A DNA stretch of 64,000 nucleotides from Dehalobacter sp. (GTDB taxonomy: Bacteria; Bacillota; Desulfitobacteriia; Desulfitobacteriales; Syntrophobotulaceae): positions 64,574-128,573 of the forward strand of contig JAMPIU010000143.1 of assembly GCA_023667845.1 (NCBI GenBank). Reading direction: 5' to 3'. The notes beneath the pieces were generated by a model. The model had not been told where the DNA came from. It worked only from the letters and a program-made list of their open reading frames with translations, and searched no databases. How positions within the stretch are numbered: the stretch's first letter is position 1; the number at the start of each line of letters is the position of its first letter. The position numbers and the translations under genes were made by a program. Below are positions 8,142-17,511 of the stretch, in pieces.

Positions 8142-11100
8142 AAATATCTGAAACCTCGGTGAAACGCCCGGTTACGGTCCTGATGCTTGTTTTTATTGTC
8201 ATCATCCTCGGATTTGTGTCCTTTACACGTATTCCGCTGGACTTGATGCCCGAAATGGAGTTGCCTTATGCGATCGTGAGTACATCGTATAACGGAGCAG
8301 GCCCTCAGGAGATTGAAAACCTGGTCACGCAGCCAATCGAAAAGGCTGTTTCCACAGCCCAGAATGTCAAAAATATCAGCTCCATCACTTCGGAAGGCAG
8401 TTCACTCGTTATTCTGGAGTTTAATTATGGAGTCGATATGGATCAGGTTGCCCTCGACCTCAGAGAAAAAATTGACCTGATTAAAGATTACTTTCCTGAT
8501 GATGTCAGCAGCCCCATGGTCTTGAAACTCAATATGAATTCAACTCCGGTCCTGACGCTTTCTATTTCGTCACCGACGATGAGTCTCTCCGAACTGCAGA
8601 CCTTGGCCGAAGATACAATCCAACCAAGGTTGGAAAGGGCGGAAGGCGTTGCTTCCGTGTCCGTGACCGGCGGAACCAAGGATATTATTGAAATCCGGAC
8701 AAAAAGTGAGAAATTAGCCGGTTATGGCATTAGCCTCGCTTACCTTCAGGGAATATTGGCTTCGGAGAATGTCAACCTGCCCGGAGGTACGGTCAAGAAA
8801 GGGACCCAGGAGCTGACTGTCAAAACAACCGGGGAATTCATGTCGGTAGCTGAGATCGAGCAGCTGCTTATTCCGCTGCCTACCGGCGGAAATGTCCAGC
8901 TGAAAGATTTAGCCGATATCGAATTAAAGCCGGATCAGCAGACAACCATTTCCAAAGCGAACGGCAATCCCGGTGTCAATATTTCGATCCAAAAACGTTC
9001 CGACGCCAATACAGTCCAAGTTGCGGAAGCAGCCTATGTAGAGATCGACAGAATCCAGGATGAACTAAAAGACGTCAAGATTACGGTGGTTATGGACAAC
9101 GCGGCCTATATCAAGGCTTCTTTGTATTCGGTCGGGGAGCATGGGGTTATCGGCGCTCTCCTGGCGGTACTGGTCCTGTACATTTTCCTGCGAAATATCC
9201 GTTCTACCCTGATTATTGCTTCAGCTATCCCGATTTCCATTATTGCGACGTTTTGTCTATTATATTTTACCGGCATTACGCTGAATCTGATGACGCTGGG
9301 CGGATTAATGCTTGGTATTGGCCGTCTGGTTGACGATTCGGTCGTGGTGCTCGAAAATATCTACCGCTTCCGACAGAACGGCTATTCCAGGGTCGAAGCG
9401 GCAGTGAAAGGATCTTCGGAAGTAATCATCGCTGTCATGGCTTCCACGCTGACGACGGTCGCAGTCTTTTTACCGATCGTCTTTGTCCAGGGATTAACCT
9501 CCACACTATTCCGGCAGTTTGCCTTGACGATCGCGTTTTCGCTCGGAGCATCGCTGGTCGTTTCGATGACGGTTGTCCCGATGCTCGCTTCCAAGCTGCT
9601 GAAAGTAGAGCGGAAGAATCAGACTGCTGGTTTTGCTGATGCTGGTAAGACAGGGGAAACGGATAAAGCATATACACAGACCGAAGCGGCTGAAGCATCC
9701 GAAACATCCGAAACAGTGAAAGTAGCCATAACGGATGCAGCGGAAGATGAAGAAAATGGCAGGGGATTCTTCCGTACTCCTGCGTTCCTGGCGAAAGCCC
9801 ACGATAAATTTGACCAGGGCTATGAAGCGCTGCTCCAGGGGTATAAGAAACTGCTCAGATGGGCCCTGGGCCACAGGAAACGCGTTTTTATCGTTACAAC
9901 CATTGTCTTTGTCGTTTCCATTGCCTCTGTTGCCGCTGTTGGGACAGAATTCTTCCCGACGACGGATGAAGGCATGCTCTCGATCAGCGTTACGCTTCCT
10001 GACGGGGCAAAGGTCGGCGATACCTCGGCGGTCATGCGTGAAATTGAAACGAAGATAGAAGATATTCCCGAGATCGATACCATCTTCCTGGATGCCGGAT
10101 CATCCGGAACCATGAGCCTGACAGGCGCACAAGGCAACGTTGGTACCTTTACCGTAAAGCTGCTTCCTTTAACGGATCGGAAACGCGGCGTCGTGGAGAT
10201 CTCCGATGAAATCCGGGACCGGATTAAGGACGTACCCGGGGCCAAAACCAGTGTCGCAGCAACCCAGTCCGTGATGAGTGCCGGTGATCCGATCAGCATC
10301 ACCATCAAAGGTGAAAATCTGGATCAGCTGAAGAAGATCGGAGACGATTTTGTCACCGTGATTAAAAAAGTCCCGGGAACCCGCGAAGTTAAATCCAGCT
10401 ATGAAGACGGAATACCGGAAGTTGAAATCAACGTGGACCGTAAGGCGGCCAGCCAGTATGGTCTGAGTGCCGGAACAATCGCCTCTGCGGTAAAAGCATC
10501 GATCAGCGGGGCAACCGCGACACAGTTCAAATACAATGGGACCGAAATCGATGTAAAGATCAAAGGGGACGAAACGTTTAACCGGAATCTCCAAGCCCTT
10601 GAGCAAATTCCCATTACCACGGGCCTCGGCTATACCGTTACGTTGGGCCAAGTGGCGGATGTTTCCGTCAGCCGCGGTCCTGTCAGCATCAGCAGGGACA
10701 ACCAGGCGAGGACCCTGACGGTCTCCGGTCAGATCAGCGGCAGGGACGTCGGCAGTGTCTCCAAAGATATTCAGACGGCGCTGGCAGATTACCGGATGCC
10801 GAATAATTATACCTATGAAATGGGCGGACAGCAGCAGGAAATGGTCGATGCATTCAGTGACCTGTTCCTTGCGCTCGGACTTGCCGTGGTTCTGGTCTAT
10901 ATGGTCATGGCTTCCCAATTTGAGTCGCTGGTTTATCCGTTTGTCATCATGTTTTCCATCCCTCTTGGATTTGCCGGAGCGTTCTTAGGATTATTCATCA
11001 CCGGTAAACCATTAAGCGTTATGGGGATTATTGGTATTATCATGCTGGCCGGTATTGTCGTTTCCAATGCGATCGTTCTGGTCGACTATATCAATACACG

Positions 11101-11425
11101 ACGAAGAACGTACAAGGAGGACGTGCATGAGGCAATAATCAATGCAGGACCGATCCGCTTGCGGCCGATCATCATGACGACGCTAACGACTGTTCTAGCC
11201 ATGCTGCCGCTTTCACTCGGGATCGGGGAAGGCTCGGAGTTTCAGGCGCCGATGGCCATTGTCGTTATCACAGGTCTCCTATTTTCAACCCTGGTTACCC
11301 TGGTGCTGATTCCGGTCATGTATTCTTTCACGGATGATCTGTCCAATAAATTCAAACGCAAATTCAGAAAAGACAAAAAGTCTAAACCGGTGATCGCAGT
11401 AAACACGGATCAGCATACCCTTTAA
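8138..11425 (+). CDS. RND family efflux pump (AcrB/HAE-like)
   Basis: A 1095-residue resistance-nodulation-division transporter that exports drugs or hydrophobic compounds using the proton motive force. TM1 (about 12-32) is followed by a large extracytoplasmic porter loop, a six-helix block with the proton-relay pair in GIGRLVDDSVVVLENI, a hydrophilic Ala/Glu/Thr-rich cytoplasmic linker (about 490-550), the second loop, and the last helices, with MVMASQFESLVYPF and GIVVSNAIVLVDYIN. The relay Lys of AcrB TM10 is Ser here, as in many non-proteobacterial members. GTG at 8138 overlaps the stop of the adaptor gene. No TolC-like gene is present, consistent with a single-membrane cell. Confidence 0.95.
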   Translation: MKISETSVKRPVTVLMLVFIVIILGFVSFTRIPLDLMPEMELPYAIVSTSYNGAGPQEIENLVTQPIEKAVSTAQNVKNISSITSEGSSLVILEFNYGVDMDQVALDLREKIDLIKDYFPDDVSSPMVLKLNMNSTPVLTLSISSPTMSLSELQTLAEDTIQPRLERAEGVASVSVTGGTKDIIEIRTKSEKLAGYGISLAYLQGILASENVNLPGGTVKKGTQELTVKTTGEFMSVAEIEQLLIPLPTGGNVQLKDLADIELKPDQQTTISKANGNPGVNISIQKRSDANTVQVAEAAYVEIDRIQDELKDVKITVVMDNAAYIKASLYSVGEHGVIGALLAVLVLYIFLRNIRSTLIIASAIPISIIATFCLLYFTGITLNLMTLGGLMLGIGRLVDDSVVVLENIYRFRQNGYSRVEAAVKGSSEVIIAVMASTLTTVAVFLPIVFVQGLTSTLFRQFALTIAFSLGASLVVSMTVVPMLASKLLKVERKNQTAGFADAGKTGETDKAYTQTEAAEASETSETVKVAITDAAEDEENGRGFFRTPAFLAKAHDKFDQGYEALLQGYKKLLRWALGHRKRVFIVTTIVFVVSIASVAAVGTEFFPTTDEGMLSISVTLPDGAKVGDTSAVMREIETKIEDIPEIDTIFLDAGSSGTMSLTGAQGNVGTFTVKLLPLTDRKRGVVEISDEIRDRIKDVPGAKTSVAATQSVMSAGDPISITIKGENLDQLKKIGDDFVTVIKKVPGTREVKSSYEDGIPEVEINVDRKAASQYGLSAGTIASAVKASISGATATQFKYNGTEIDVKIKGDETFNRNLQALEQIPITTGLGYTVTLGQVADVSVSRGPVSISRDNQARTLTVSGQISGRDVGSVSKDIQTALADYRMPNNYTYEMGGQQQEMVDAFSDLFLALGLAVVLVYMVMASQFESLVYPFVIMFSIPLGFAGAFLGLFITGKPLSVMGIIGIIMLAGIVVSNAIVLVDYINTRRRTYKEDVHEAIINAGPIRLRPIIMTTLTTVLAMLPLSLGIGEGSEFQAPMAIVVITGLLFSTLVTLVLIPVMYSFTDDLSNKFKRKFRKDKKSKPVIAVNTDQHTL

Positions 11426-11524
11426 CTTGTAACAAGGGAAAAAGCTTTACTCAAAAAAAGCTGTAATTAAAAGACGAAGAATTTGATTTTACAGGCATCG
11501 GATCGGATAAAGGGGGGAACAACG

Positions 11525-12121
11525 GTGACCAAGGAACGGAAAAAAACTGAAATCCTCCAGGCAGCCGGCAAAGTATTTTATATCAAAGGCTTTGAAGGAA
11601 CAAAAGTGGACGATGTCGCCAAAGAAGCCGGGATCGGCAAAGGGACCGTCTATGAATATTTTGATAGCAAGCAACAGCTCTTTGAGGAAATGGCCGTTTA
11701 TAACTGCGAAGAGCATGGACGCAACATTCAGGACATTTTGGAAAAAGGAGGCTCTTTCAAAGAAAAAATCAGAGTTCTGGCAAAATATCAGGCAGAGTTG
11801 GTCAAGGAGCATATGCCGATTGCCAGGATGATGTCCTGTTCCAAGATTATGGTCAGGGAGATGGGAGCGGTCTTTATTGAACAAAATATCCGGGTCGGAG
11901 AGATTATCAAAAAGCAAGTCGTGCAGGCCATGGATCAAGGGGAAGTCAGGGCTGATATCGATCCGGAATTTGCTTCGGCGGCAATCATGGGCATAATCAT
12001 GCAGTATTGCGGCAAAAAAGTGATATTTGCTGAGGCCATGCCTGAGGAAGCGGACTATGACAAAATCGTTCAGATCCTGATGTCGGGAATTGGAATAAAG
12101 CCGGATGATAACAGAAGATAG
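11525..12121 (+). CDS. TetR/AcrR family repressor of the efflux operon
   Basis: A 198-residue regulator with the N-terminal TetR helix-turn-helix (VDDVAKEAGIGKGTVYEYF, followed by SKQQLFEEM) and a variable helical ligand domain. GTG at 11525 is preferred because AGGGGGG ends seven bases upstream; the frame extends further 5' to a TTG at 11483 without a binding site. It lies 99 bases after the RND gene on the same strand and probably senses an exported compound. The palindrome at 6784-6797 in the operon promoter is its likely operator, which would also autoregulate it if it is co-transcribed. Confidence 0.9.
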   Translation: MTKERKKTEILQAAGKVFYIKGFEGTKVDDVAKEAGIGKGTVYEYFDSKQQLFEEMAVYNCEEHGRNIQDILEKGGSFKEKIRVLAKYQAELVKEHMPIARMMSCSKIMVREMGAVFIEQNIRVGEIIKKQVVQAMDQGEVRADIDPEFASAAIMGIIMQYCGKKVIFAEAMPEEADYDKIVQILMSGIGIKPDDNRR

Positions 12122-12145
12122 TGAGCAGATCATAAAGAATCAATA

Positions 12146-12205
12146 AAAAACAGGTACGTTTCCGATGGGCTGAAGGTGCTCTCTGCGGGACGTACCTGTT
12201 TTTTA
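12146..12205 (+). terminator. Terminator of the RND-tetR operon
   Basis: AAAACAGGTACGT pairs with ACGTACCTGTTTTT across a loop of about 30 nt, followed by a T-run. It lies 25 bases after the tetR stop. Confidence 0.8.
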
Positions 12206-12221
12206 TTATATAGAATGTTGA

Positions 12222-12385
12222 CTAGTACCATGTAACCCTAAATCTTGTATATCCTGGCGGCGGATTTCTTTTCATACTGCGTTGTCGTCAATCGCCATAC
12301 ACTCGGTATGGCTCAATCCTCCGCCTTGTCTTAAAAGAAATCTGCTCACCATTATATTACAATTTTAGGGGTTACAAGGTACTAG
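12222..12385. mobile_element. MITE-like element with CTAGTACC terminal inverted repeats
   Basis: The 164-bp unit begins CTAGTACCATGTAACCCTAA and ends with the inverse (CTAGTACCTTGTAACCCC read from the right end), giving terminal repeats of about 22 bp with few mismatches. Inside, GCGGATTTCTTTT pairs with AAAAGAAATCTGC, and a GCCATAC/GTATGGC hairpin sits at the centre, so the whole unit can fold. It codes for nothing. Related ends occur at 21921-22021 and 39472-39533. Confidence 0.65.
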
Positions 12386-12397
12386 AATATAGCTTAG

Positions 12398-13462
12398 TTA
12401 TATCTTGAAATTCAGTTTGATGACGCCGACCTTGACAAGGGCTCTATAGAAAATACAGGCCAGCGGGAACAGGAATACGCCGAGGACCCCCATCACTTTG
12501 AAACCAATCCAGATACTGATCAGAGTCGTCAGAGCGCTTAAACCGATGCGCTCGCCCAGTATCTTGGGTTCAATCACTCTCCGTACGACAATGATAATGA
12601 TATACAGAATGGCCAGACCTGCGGCCAAGAACAGCTGATCCTGGAAAAGTGAGACAACAGCCCAGGGCATTAGCACGGATCCGGTACCGAGGATCGGCAG
12701 GATATCTACGATTACGATCAACAATGAAATGACTGCCACGTATTTTACATGGAGGATAGCGAGACCGGCAAAAGCAATAATATAGGTGATTGTGCTCAAA
12801 ATGACCTGCGCTTTTAAAAACCCTAATGTAGCATTGCGTAAATCACCCAAGACGTAAACAGCTTTCAGCTTGGAGGAATCTTTGAAAAAGGAGTAGAAGA
12901 AACGGTGGATATTGCTTAACTGGAATGTGAACAGGAAAACGGATACCAGGTAGATAATCGACAGGAAGAACATGTTCGGTATCGCCGTGGAGATACTAAG
13001 TGTTGAGGAACCGATCGCGGATACCAGGTTGATGTTAGCCAGGTCATTGATCCATTTCATGATCATATCGTTTATTTCGGGAGGCAGCAATCCGATCGTT
13101 TCCTGGATACGCCCCGTAAGGTTCAAAAACCAAACCTGAATTGCCGGGCCGTTCGATTGAATAAAGTCAAGCAGGTCCAAAAACTGAACATAGAGCTTAC
13201 TGATGATCAGGTAGAGGAAAATAACAATACTGGCAAGAAAAAACAGGTAGGTCACAGACACCGAGAGTGTCTTGCTTTTAAATCTAGAGACCTTGCTCAA
13301 CCATGCTGCTGCAGGTTCCAGAAAAAGAGCCGTGAAATAAGCAAGAACAAATGGCATAAAATGCGGAAGAATCTTATAAAGGCCATATGGAATGACGAGG
13401 GTTGCAACAATGATTAATACGGCGATAAATACTTTTTTGGAGTAATCAAGAAGATTTGACAT
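12398..13462 (-). CDS. AI-2E family transporter / YtvI-like sporulation membrane protein
   Basis: A 354-residue polytopic protein of the AI-2E/PerM/YdiK family (PF01594). It has two N-terminal helices (about 10-45), a third at 62-85, an amphipathic region (about 90-150), then a cluster of helices from 155 to the end with the conserved PILGTGSVLMPWA motif near residue 235-247. Length and layout resemble the YtvI sporulation membrane protein of Bacillus and Clostridia, which fits a spore former. Members export small molecules or ions, and the substrate here is unknown. It is alone on the minus strand, and ATG at 13462 is the only plausible start. Confidence 0.8.
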   Translation of the reverse strand: MSNLLDYSKKVFIAVLIIVATLVIPYGLYKILPHFMPFVLAYFTALFLEPAAAWLSKVSRFKSKTLSVSVTYLFFLASIVIFLYLIISKLYVQFLDLLDFIQSNGPAIQVWFLNLTGRIQETIGLLPPEINDMIMKWINDLANINLVSAIGSSTLSISTAIPNMFFLSIIYLVSVFLFTFQLSNIHRFFYSFFKDSSKLKAVYVLGDLRNATLGFLKAQVILSTITYIIAFAGLAILHVKYVAVISLLIVIVDILPILGTGSVLMPWAVVSLFQDQLFLAAGLAILYIIIIVVRRVIEPKILGERIGLSALTTLISIWIGFKVMGVLGVFLFPLACIFYRALVKVGVIKLNFKI

Positions 13463-13727
13463 TGTCCGAACCTTTCTTATCAGCGATGATCAGAAAAATA
13501 TGTTTTAAAAATAGTCCTGTTTAGATAATATTATCGGAAAAGCCTTGAATATGCAATCAAAGTCTGGGAAGCGCATGACAAATAATCTTGAAATGGAAAG
13601 GGGAATGCCTGTTTTCGTCGAATTATTGCTAAGATAGAAAAACTGAACAAGCTTACACGAAGCTTATTCATGCAAGATTATTGAATTTAGGCCGGACCTG
13701 CAAATCATACAGGAGGGAAAAAAGAAC

Positions 13728-15353
13728 GTGAAATTTGGCAAAAGTCTAAGGTTTTTGATGACAGCGCTTCTGGTATTCTGTCTGGGTTTGGGACTTCCGC
13801 TGCAGGCTTATGGCGCGGAAAACGATGCCCTGGATGAAGTCAGAACAATTTTGCAGGAGCAATATGTCGATGTTGTTCCGGATGAGGTACTGAACGCGCC
13901 GACGATCGAAAAAATGCTTCAGAGGTTGGGTGATAAATACACCGAGTATATGACCGCGGCCGAATATGAAGATATGATCAGTTCACTGAATATGTCCTTT
14001 TCCGGAATAGGGATAGAACTGGAAATGGTACAGCAGGGGGTTAAGGTTACCTGGGTCATTACTGGTTATGGGGCTGATAAGGCAGGAATCAAACAAGGGG
14101 ACATTATCCTCGAAGCAGATGGCTATTCCCTGGCGGGAAAAACCTCGGAATATTGCGCCGGCAAACTCCGGGGACCGGAGGGAACCAAGGTTCGGGTAAA
14201 AGTCAAAAGAAACGCTCAAATCCTAAGCTTCGCTGTCGTACGGATGAAGATTGTGATGCCGCTGGCTGAAGGCCGGGTACTGGAAGGGCATATTGGCTAT
14301 ATCGCAGTTAATTCCTTTGGCGAGGATGTTGCGACGCAGTTTGGCAAGCAGGCCCTGGCCCTGCAGGAAAAAGGTGTAGACTGCTGGATTATTGATCTGC
14401 GGAATAACTCCGGAGGGTATACAAAAGCGGCAATGGAGCTGTTGGGTTATTTTATCGGGGATAAAAGCGCGTATATCATGAAAGCAAGGGGAAACCTGGG
14501 TATTGTCGATACAGCCGTCAAGCAGGCTTTCACGATGGAAGGGCCGATTGTCTTGCTGATCAATGGGTACACGGCAAGCGCTTCTGAGATTACATCGGCC
14601 GCGCTGAAGGACTATGGCAAGGCGACCGTCATCGGGGAAACGACCTACGGTTCAGGCCGGGTTAAGGCTTTGATCCCATTAAGCAACGGAGACTATTTGA
14701 AAATGTCCGTTTACAGGTTTTTCTCTCCGTACTATAACCCGATTGATGAGATTGGAATCAAGCCTCATCTGGATTTGACCGGCGTCAATGAGCTGAATAC
14801 GGCTGTTTTGATGCTTAAAAACTATAAGGCTGAAGATAAATCACAAGATAAATCAGGGTATATCCAGCTGGAGGCGGGCCCTTATCTTTATCCGCTTTCG
14901 GTAAAAGAGCTTCGTCAAACCGAAAATTGGGTACTCGGCAAGAAAATCCTGGATTCCGCTTATGTAACCACAACACTTAAACTCGGAGGCCCTAACGGTT
15001 GGGAACCATTTCCCGAAGAGGTTCTCCAGGACCGCTGGCAGATCTACTACCCGGGATATGAAGAGTCCGGAGATCTTAAGAATATCCCACTCGGTAAGGT
15101 GTTCAACGTGAGCTTTAACCGGGAAATGGATTGGAATTCCGTAACGGCAGACAGTATTGAACTGATCAATACTGCTACAGGAGAAAGAGTCAAGTGCGCA
15201 TACACGTTTGTCGATCAGCAGCGTATGACTGTGAAACCGGAAATGAAACTTCAAGCCAATGCCGGGTATTGGCTGGTGATACATCCTACAATCAAGGATG
15301 CTAAGGGCCAGGCAATTACCGGGGGTGTAGCGTCAGCCACAACGGTGAAATAA
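13728..15353 (+). CDS. S41 (CtpA/CtpB-like) peptidase with PDZ and Ig-like domains, catalytic Lys replaced
   Basis: A 541-residue exported protein. It has a signal peptide (1-30), an N-terminal helical part, a PDZ domain (about 82-165, GIGIELEMV and KQGDIILEADG), an S41 protease domain (about 185-345), and a C-terminal SbsA-type Ig-like domain (about 440-541). The nucleophile motif is present (TASASEI, Ser284). The general base Lys that should lie 25 residues later in a TFGKG motif is Ser309 (TYGSGRVK), with a Lys only at 313. Normal family members cleave protein C-termini, such as SpoIVFA in sporulation; this one may be inactive or use another base. GTG at 13728 follows AGGAGG at 13711. Confidence 0.88.
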   Translation: MKFGKSLRFLMTALLVFCLGLGLPLQAYGAENDALDEVRTILQEQYVDVVPDEVLNAPTIEKMLQRLGDKYTEYMTAAEYEDMISSLNMSFSGIGIELEMVQQGVKVTWVITGYGADKAGIKQGDIILEADGYSLAGKTSEYCAGKLRGPEGTKVRVKVKRNAQILSFAVVRMKIVMPLAEGRVLEGHIGYIAVNSFGEDVATQFGKQALALQEKGVDCWIIDLRNNSGGYTKAAMELLGYFIGDKSAYIMKARGNLGIVDTAVKQAFTMEGPIVLLINGYTASASEITSAALKDYGKATVIGETTYGSGRVKALIPLSNGDYLKMSVYRFFSPYYNPIDEIGIKPHLDLTGVNELNTAVLMLKNYKAEDKSQDKSGYIQLEAGPYLYPLSVKELRQTENWVLGKKILDSAYVTTTLKLGGPNGWEPFPEEVLQDRWQIYYPGYEESGDLKNIPLGKVFNVSFNREMDWNSVTADSIELINTATGERVKCAYTFVDQQRMTVKPEMKLQANAGYWLVIHPTIKDAKGQAITGGVASATTVK

Positions 15354-15387
15354 CTTTTCTTTGTGATTCTTATAACAAATAACGTAT

Positions 15388-15444
15388 AAAAATCACCTTT
15401 TATGGGAAAGAATAGAAATAGATTAATCCCAAGAGGTGATTTTT
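15388..15444 (+). terminator. Hairpin that ends the peptidase gene and covers the next ribosome binding site
   Basis: AAAAATCACCT (15388-15398) is perfectly complementary to AGGTGATTTTT (15434-15444), with an inner TGGGA/TCCCA stem. It is followed by more T, so it works as a terminator for the S41 gene. Its 3' arm contains the AGAGGTGAT Shine-Dalgarno of the gene starting at 15446, so in any read-through RNA that site would be sequestered. Confidence 0.75.
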
Positions 15445-15445
15445 T

Positions 15446-16246
15446 TTGGAAGACCGACGATGCCGGAAAGGTTTGGCAGTGATGCTGACCACGGCGATTA
15501 TCCTGACTGCTACTGCCCAGACAGTATATGCTGTACCTGAAAAATCAAGAGAATTGCTCTACTCCCGGGTATTGGAAATCCAACAGACTGTCCTTGAGAA
15601 TGTCATGTCAGATGCCAGAGATATTATTCTGACGAAAGCAAATGAGAATCGTATATTCCGGATTCTTTTGGACAAATTTTCCAGACAGCCGGAAAATCAG
15701 ATTTCCTTTGTGATCGAACAGCTGCCTTTGGAAAATAAAGTTGTTACCGCAAACATAGAGCCAGATACGGTGATTGAGACGGCTAAACTGGCCGAATCGG
15801 CTGATTCAGCAGATTTGATTAATTCGGTGGATTCAGCCCGGGAGCCTGAAAGGGTTACTTCGGATATTTCCCGCAGCAGTCAGATTGTTTATGACCAGGA
15901 AGATGTGATACTTTTAGCAAAAATCATTTATGCGGAAGCCCGTGGAGAAAGCTTTGAAGGTCAGGTTGCCGTAGGGGCAGTGGTTCTGAACAGGGTGGAA
16001 AGCCCGAAGTTCCCGGATACGATCCGGGAAGTCATTTACCAGCCGGGACAGTTTTCTGCAGTCCTTGATAGGCAGATTGAACTGACACCGGGAGATGAAG
16101 CCTATCAGGCTGCGCAGGCAGCGCTTGAGGGGCAGGATCCAAGTGAGGGCGCTCTCTTCTATTACAATCCGCAGACAGCGACCGACAGTTGGATCAAAAC
16201 CCTAGATGTTGTAAAAAACATCGGAAACCATAATTTCTGCGTCTAA
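15446..16246 (+). CDS. SleB/CwlJ-type cell wall hydrolase
   Basis: A 266-residue exported protein with a signal peptide or anchor (about 10-30) and a middle region of no clear family. The C-terminal Hydrolase_2 domain (PF07486, about 150-266) starts LLAKIIYAEARGE, continues GQVAVGAVVLNRV and ends GNHNFCV; the YAEARGE Glu is the expected catalytic residue. SleB-type lytic transglycosylases degrade spore cortex during germination, and other members act on vegetative wall. The N-terminal peptidoglycan-binding repeat of B. subtilis SleB is absent. The start is TTG at 15446, eight bases after AGAGGTG; both lie in a hairpin (15388-15444), so translation may be restricted. Confidence 0.88.
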   Translation: MEDRRCRKGLAVMLTTAIILTATAQTVYAVPEKSRELLYSRVLEIQQTVLENVMSDARDIILTKANENRIFRILLDKFSRQPENQISFVIEQLPLENKVVTANIEPDTVIETAKLAESADSADLINSVDSAREPERVTSDISRSSQIVYDQEDVILLAKIIYAEARGESFEGQVAVGAVVLNRVESPKFPDTIREVIYQPGQFSAVLDRQIELTPGDEAYQAAQAALEGQDPSEGALFYYNPQTATDSWIKTLDVVKNIGNHNFCV

Positions 16247-16265
16247 TAAGGATTCTATTCTGGAA

Positions 16266-16310
16266 GGCAGCTGCAGCGAATGAACATCATTCACTGCAGC
16301 TGCCTCTTTT
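16266..16310 (+). terminator. Strong terminator after the SleB-like gene
   Basis: An 18-bp stem (GGCAGCTGCAGCGAATGA with its complement, one mismatch), a loop ACA, then TCTTTT, lies 20 bases after the stop. Confidence 0.85.
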
Positions 16311-16442
16311 ACTACAAAAATAAAGAGCTAACATAAAATAGAAAGCTAAGTAAGCTTCGCGGTGTCACAGCTGCAGCCTGCTTTTCATATTATGACATAG
16401 CACAACGCAGCGCAATTTGTAAACATACGAGGAGGTTAAAAG

Positions 16443-17450
16443 ATGTTCGGACATAACAAAGGGTTAGGAATCTTTCCCCAGGGTATTGGGGGTATGCCCG
16501 GAGAATCAATGATGGGTATGACGCCAAGACAGCTCAATTTGGTCGCTTCGGAAGGCTTTAGCGGAAACGGAATGGCGACAATCGGGATGGATAACAATTT
16601 TTCGGTCATTGCGCACCTACCGCCCGCCCATACATTTAGTCCTTATGCTCCGGCAGTTTATGCGGCTTATCTGGTTGACGGCAAGGGAAAAAACGGATTT
16701 TATGCAGGAACGCTAAGACCGGCCGGCAATGGAATGTATCAAGCCAATTTCAGGAGTCCTGTGCCGCTCGTACATTATGACAAAGTTGTCATTTCACTGG
16801 AGAGCCCGCAGTCCATCATGCAGTCCCCGCAGGGTCCTATTGTCATGAAAGTCAAAGAAGGCTTTTTCCCAGGGCTGGGACCGGTCAAAAAAGCCGGCAG
16901 CAATATGTGGGGAAAGGTGAGAGGCTTTGTCGGCAGCAGGTTCGGCAGCAAAGATGAAATCAGCCAGAATCAGCCTGCTCCCGGGCAAAATTCCGGGCAG
17001 GTCCCTGCCCAGCCGTCAGTTCAGCAATATCCCCAGCAGCCCCAACAGTCCCAGATTCCGCAATATTCACAGCAGCCTCAAAATCAGCAGTATCCCAATT
17101 ATTCGCAGAGCCCTCAGTATCTTCGGAACTCACAGCAGCAGTATCCTCAGTATGCCGCCCAGCAACGTGCTTATCCGCAGCAGGGTTATCCGCAATGGGG
17201 AGCGCAGATGCAGCCAAACAGGCAAAGATATGACCGACCGTATATGCCTCAGGGCGGATATCAGCAGGGACCGGTTTATGGGCAGAATCCTGCTTCACAA
17301 GTTTCAGCTATGCAAAGTCCGATGATGCAAGCTCCAGCGTCTCCGGCGCCGGTTCAACCTCTGGAATTTCAACCGGCCGCTCAGGTCACAGAACAACCCA
17401 AGAGCCAGCCGATACAGCAAGTATCGGCCGACGAGCCGAAGGAATCATAA
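16443..17450 (+). CDS. Unknown protein with Gln/Pro/Tyr-rich low-complexity tail
   Basis: A 335-residue protein not recognised as any family. Residues 1-165 look like a folded domain with mixed beta strands (GNGMATIGMDNNFSVIAHL, APAVYAAYLVDGKGKNGFYA, YDKVVISLESP), Met/Gly-rich at the start. From about 172 to the end it is low-complexity, dominated by QYPQQPQ, QYSQQPQ and Tyr/Pro/Gln/Ser blocks. There is no signal peptide or membrane helix. Similar Gln/Tyr/Pro tails occur in spore coat and exosporium proteins and in prion-like scaffolds, so a spore-layer role is possible but unproven. GAGGAGG stands eight bases before ATG. It is followed by a shared terminator and convergent minus-strand unknowns. 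Confidence 0.75.
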   Translation: MFGHNKGLGIFPQGIGGMPGESMMGMTPRQLNLVASEGFSGNGMATIGMDNNFSVIAHLPPAHTFSPYAPAVYAAYLVDGKGKNGFYAGTLRPAGNGMYQANFRSPVPLVHYDKVVISLESPQSIMQSPQGPIVMKVKEGFFPGLGPVKKAGSNMWGKVRGFVGSRFGSKDEISQNQPAPGQNSGQVPAQPSVQQYPQQPQQSQIPQYSQQPQNQQYPNYSQSPQYLRNSQQQYPQYAAQQRAYPQQGYPQWGAQMQPNRQRYDRPYMPQGGYQQGPVYGQNPASQVSAMQSPMMQAPASPAPVQPLEFQPAAQVTEQPKSQPIQQVSADEPKES

Positions 17451-17511
17451 CGGGAAGGAAAGTTCATCTTTGCCGGAGTCCGAAAAAATAAATATTAATA
17501 ATACCTGATAA

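Noticed and set aside
8138-11425. Long open frames on the opposite strand of the RND pump gene
   Set aside because: They lack ribosome binding sites and protein-like composition, and they are fully covered by a conserved gene; they are shadow frames.
6879-11425. RND pump as a sign of a double-membrane organism
   Set aside because: No outer membrane genes (TolC, BamA, LPS) appear, and RND pumps are common in single-membrane Clostridia.
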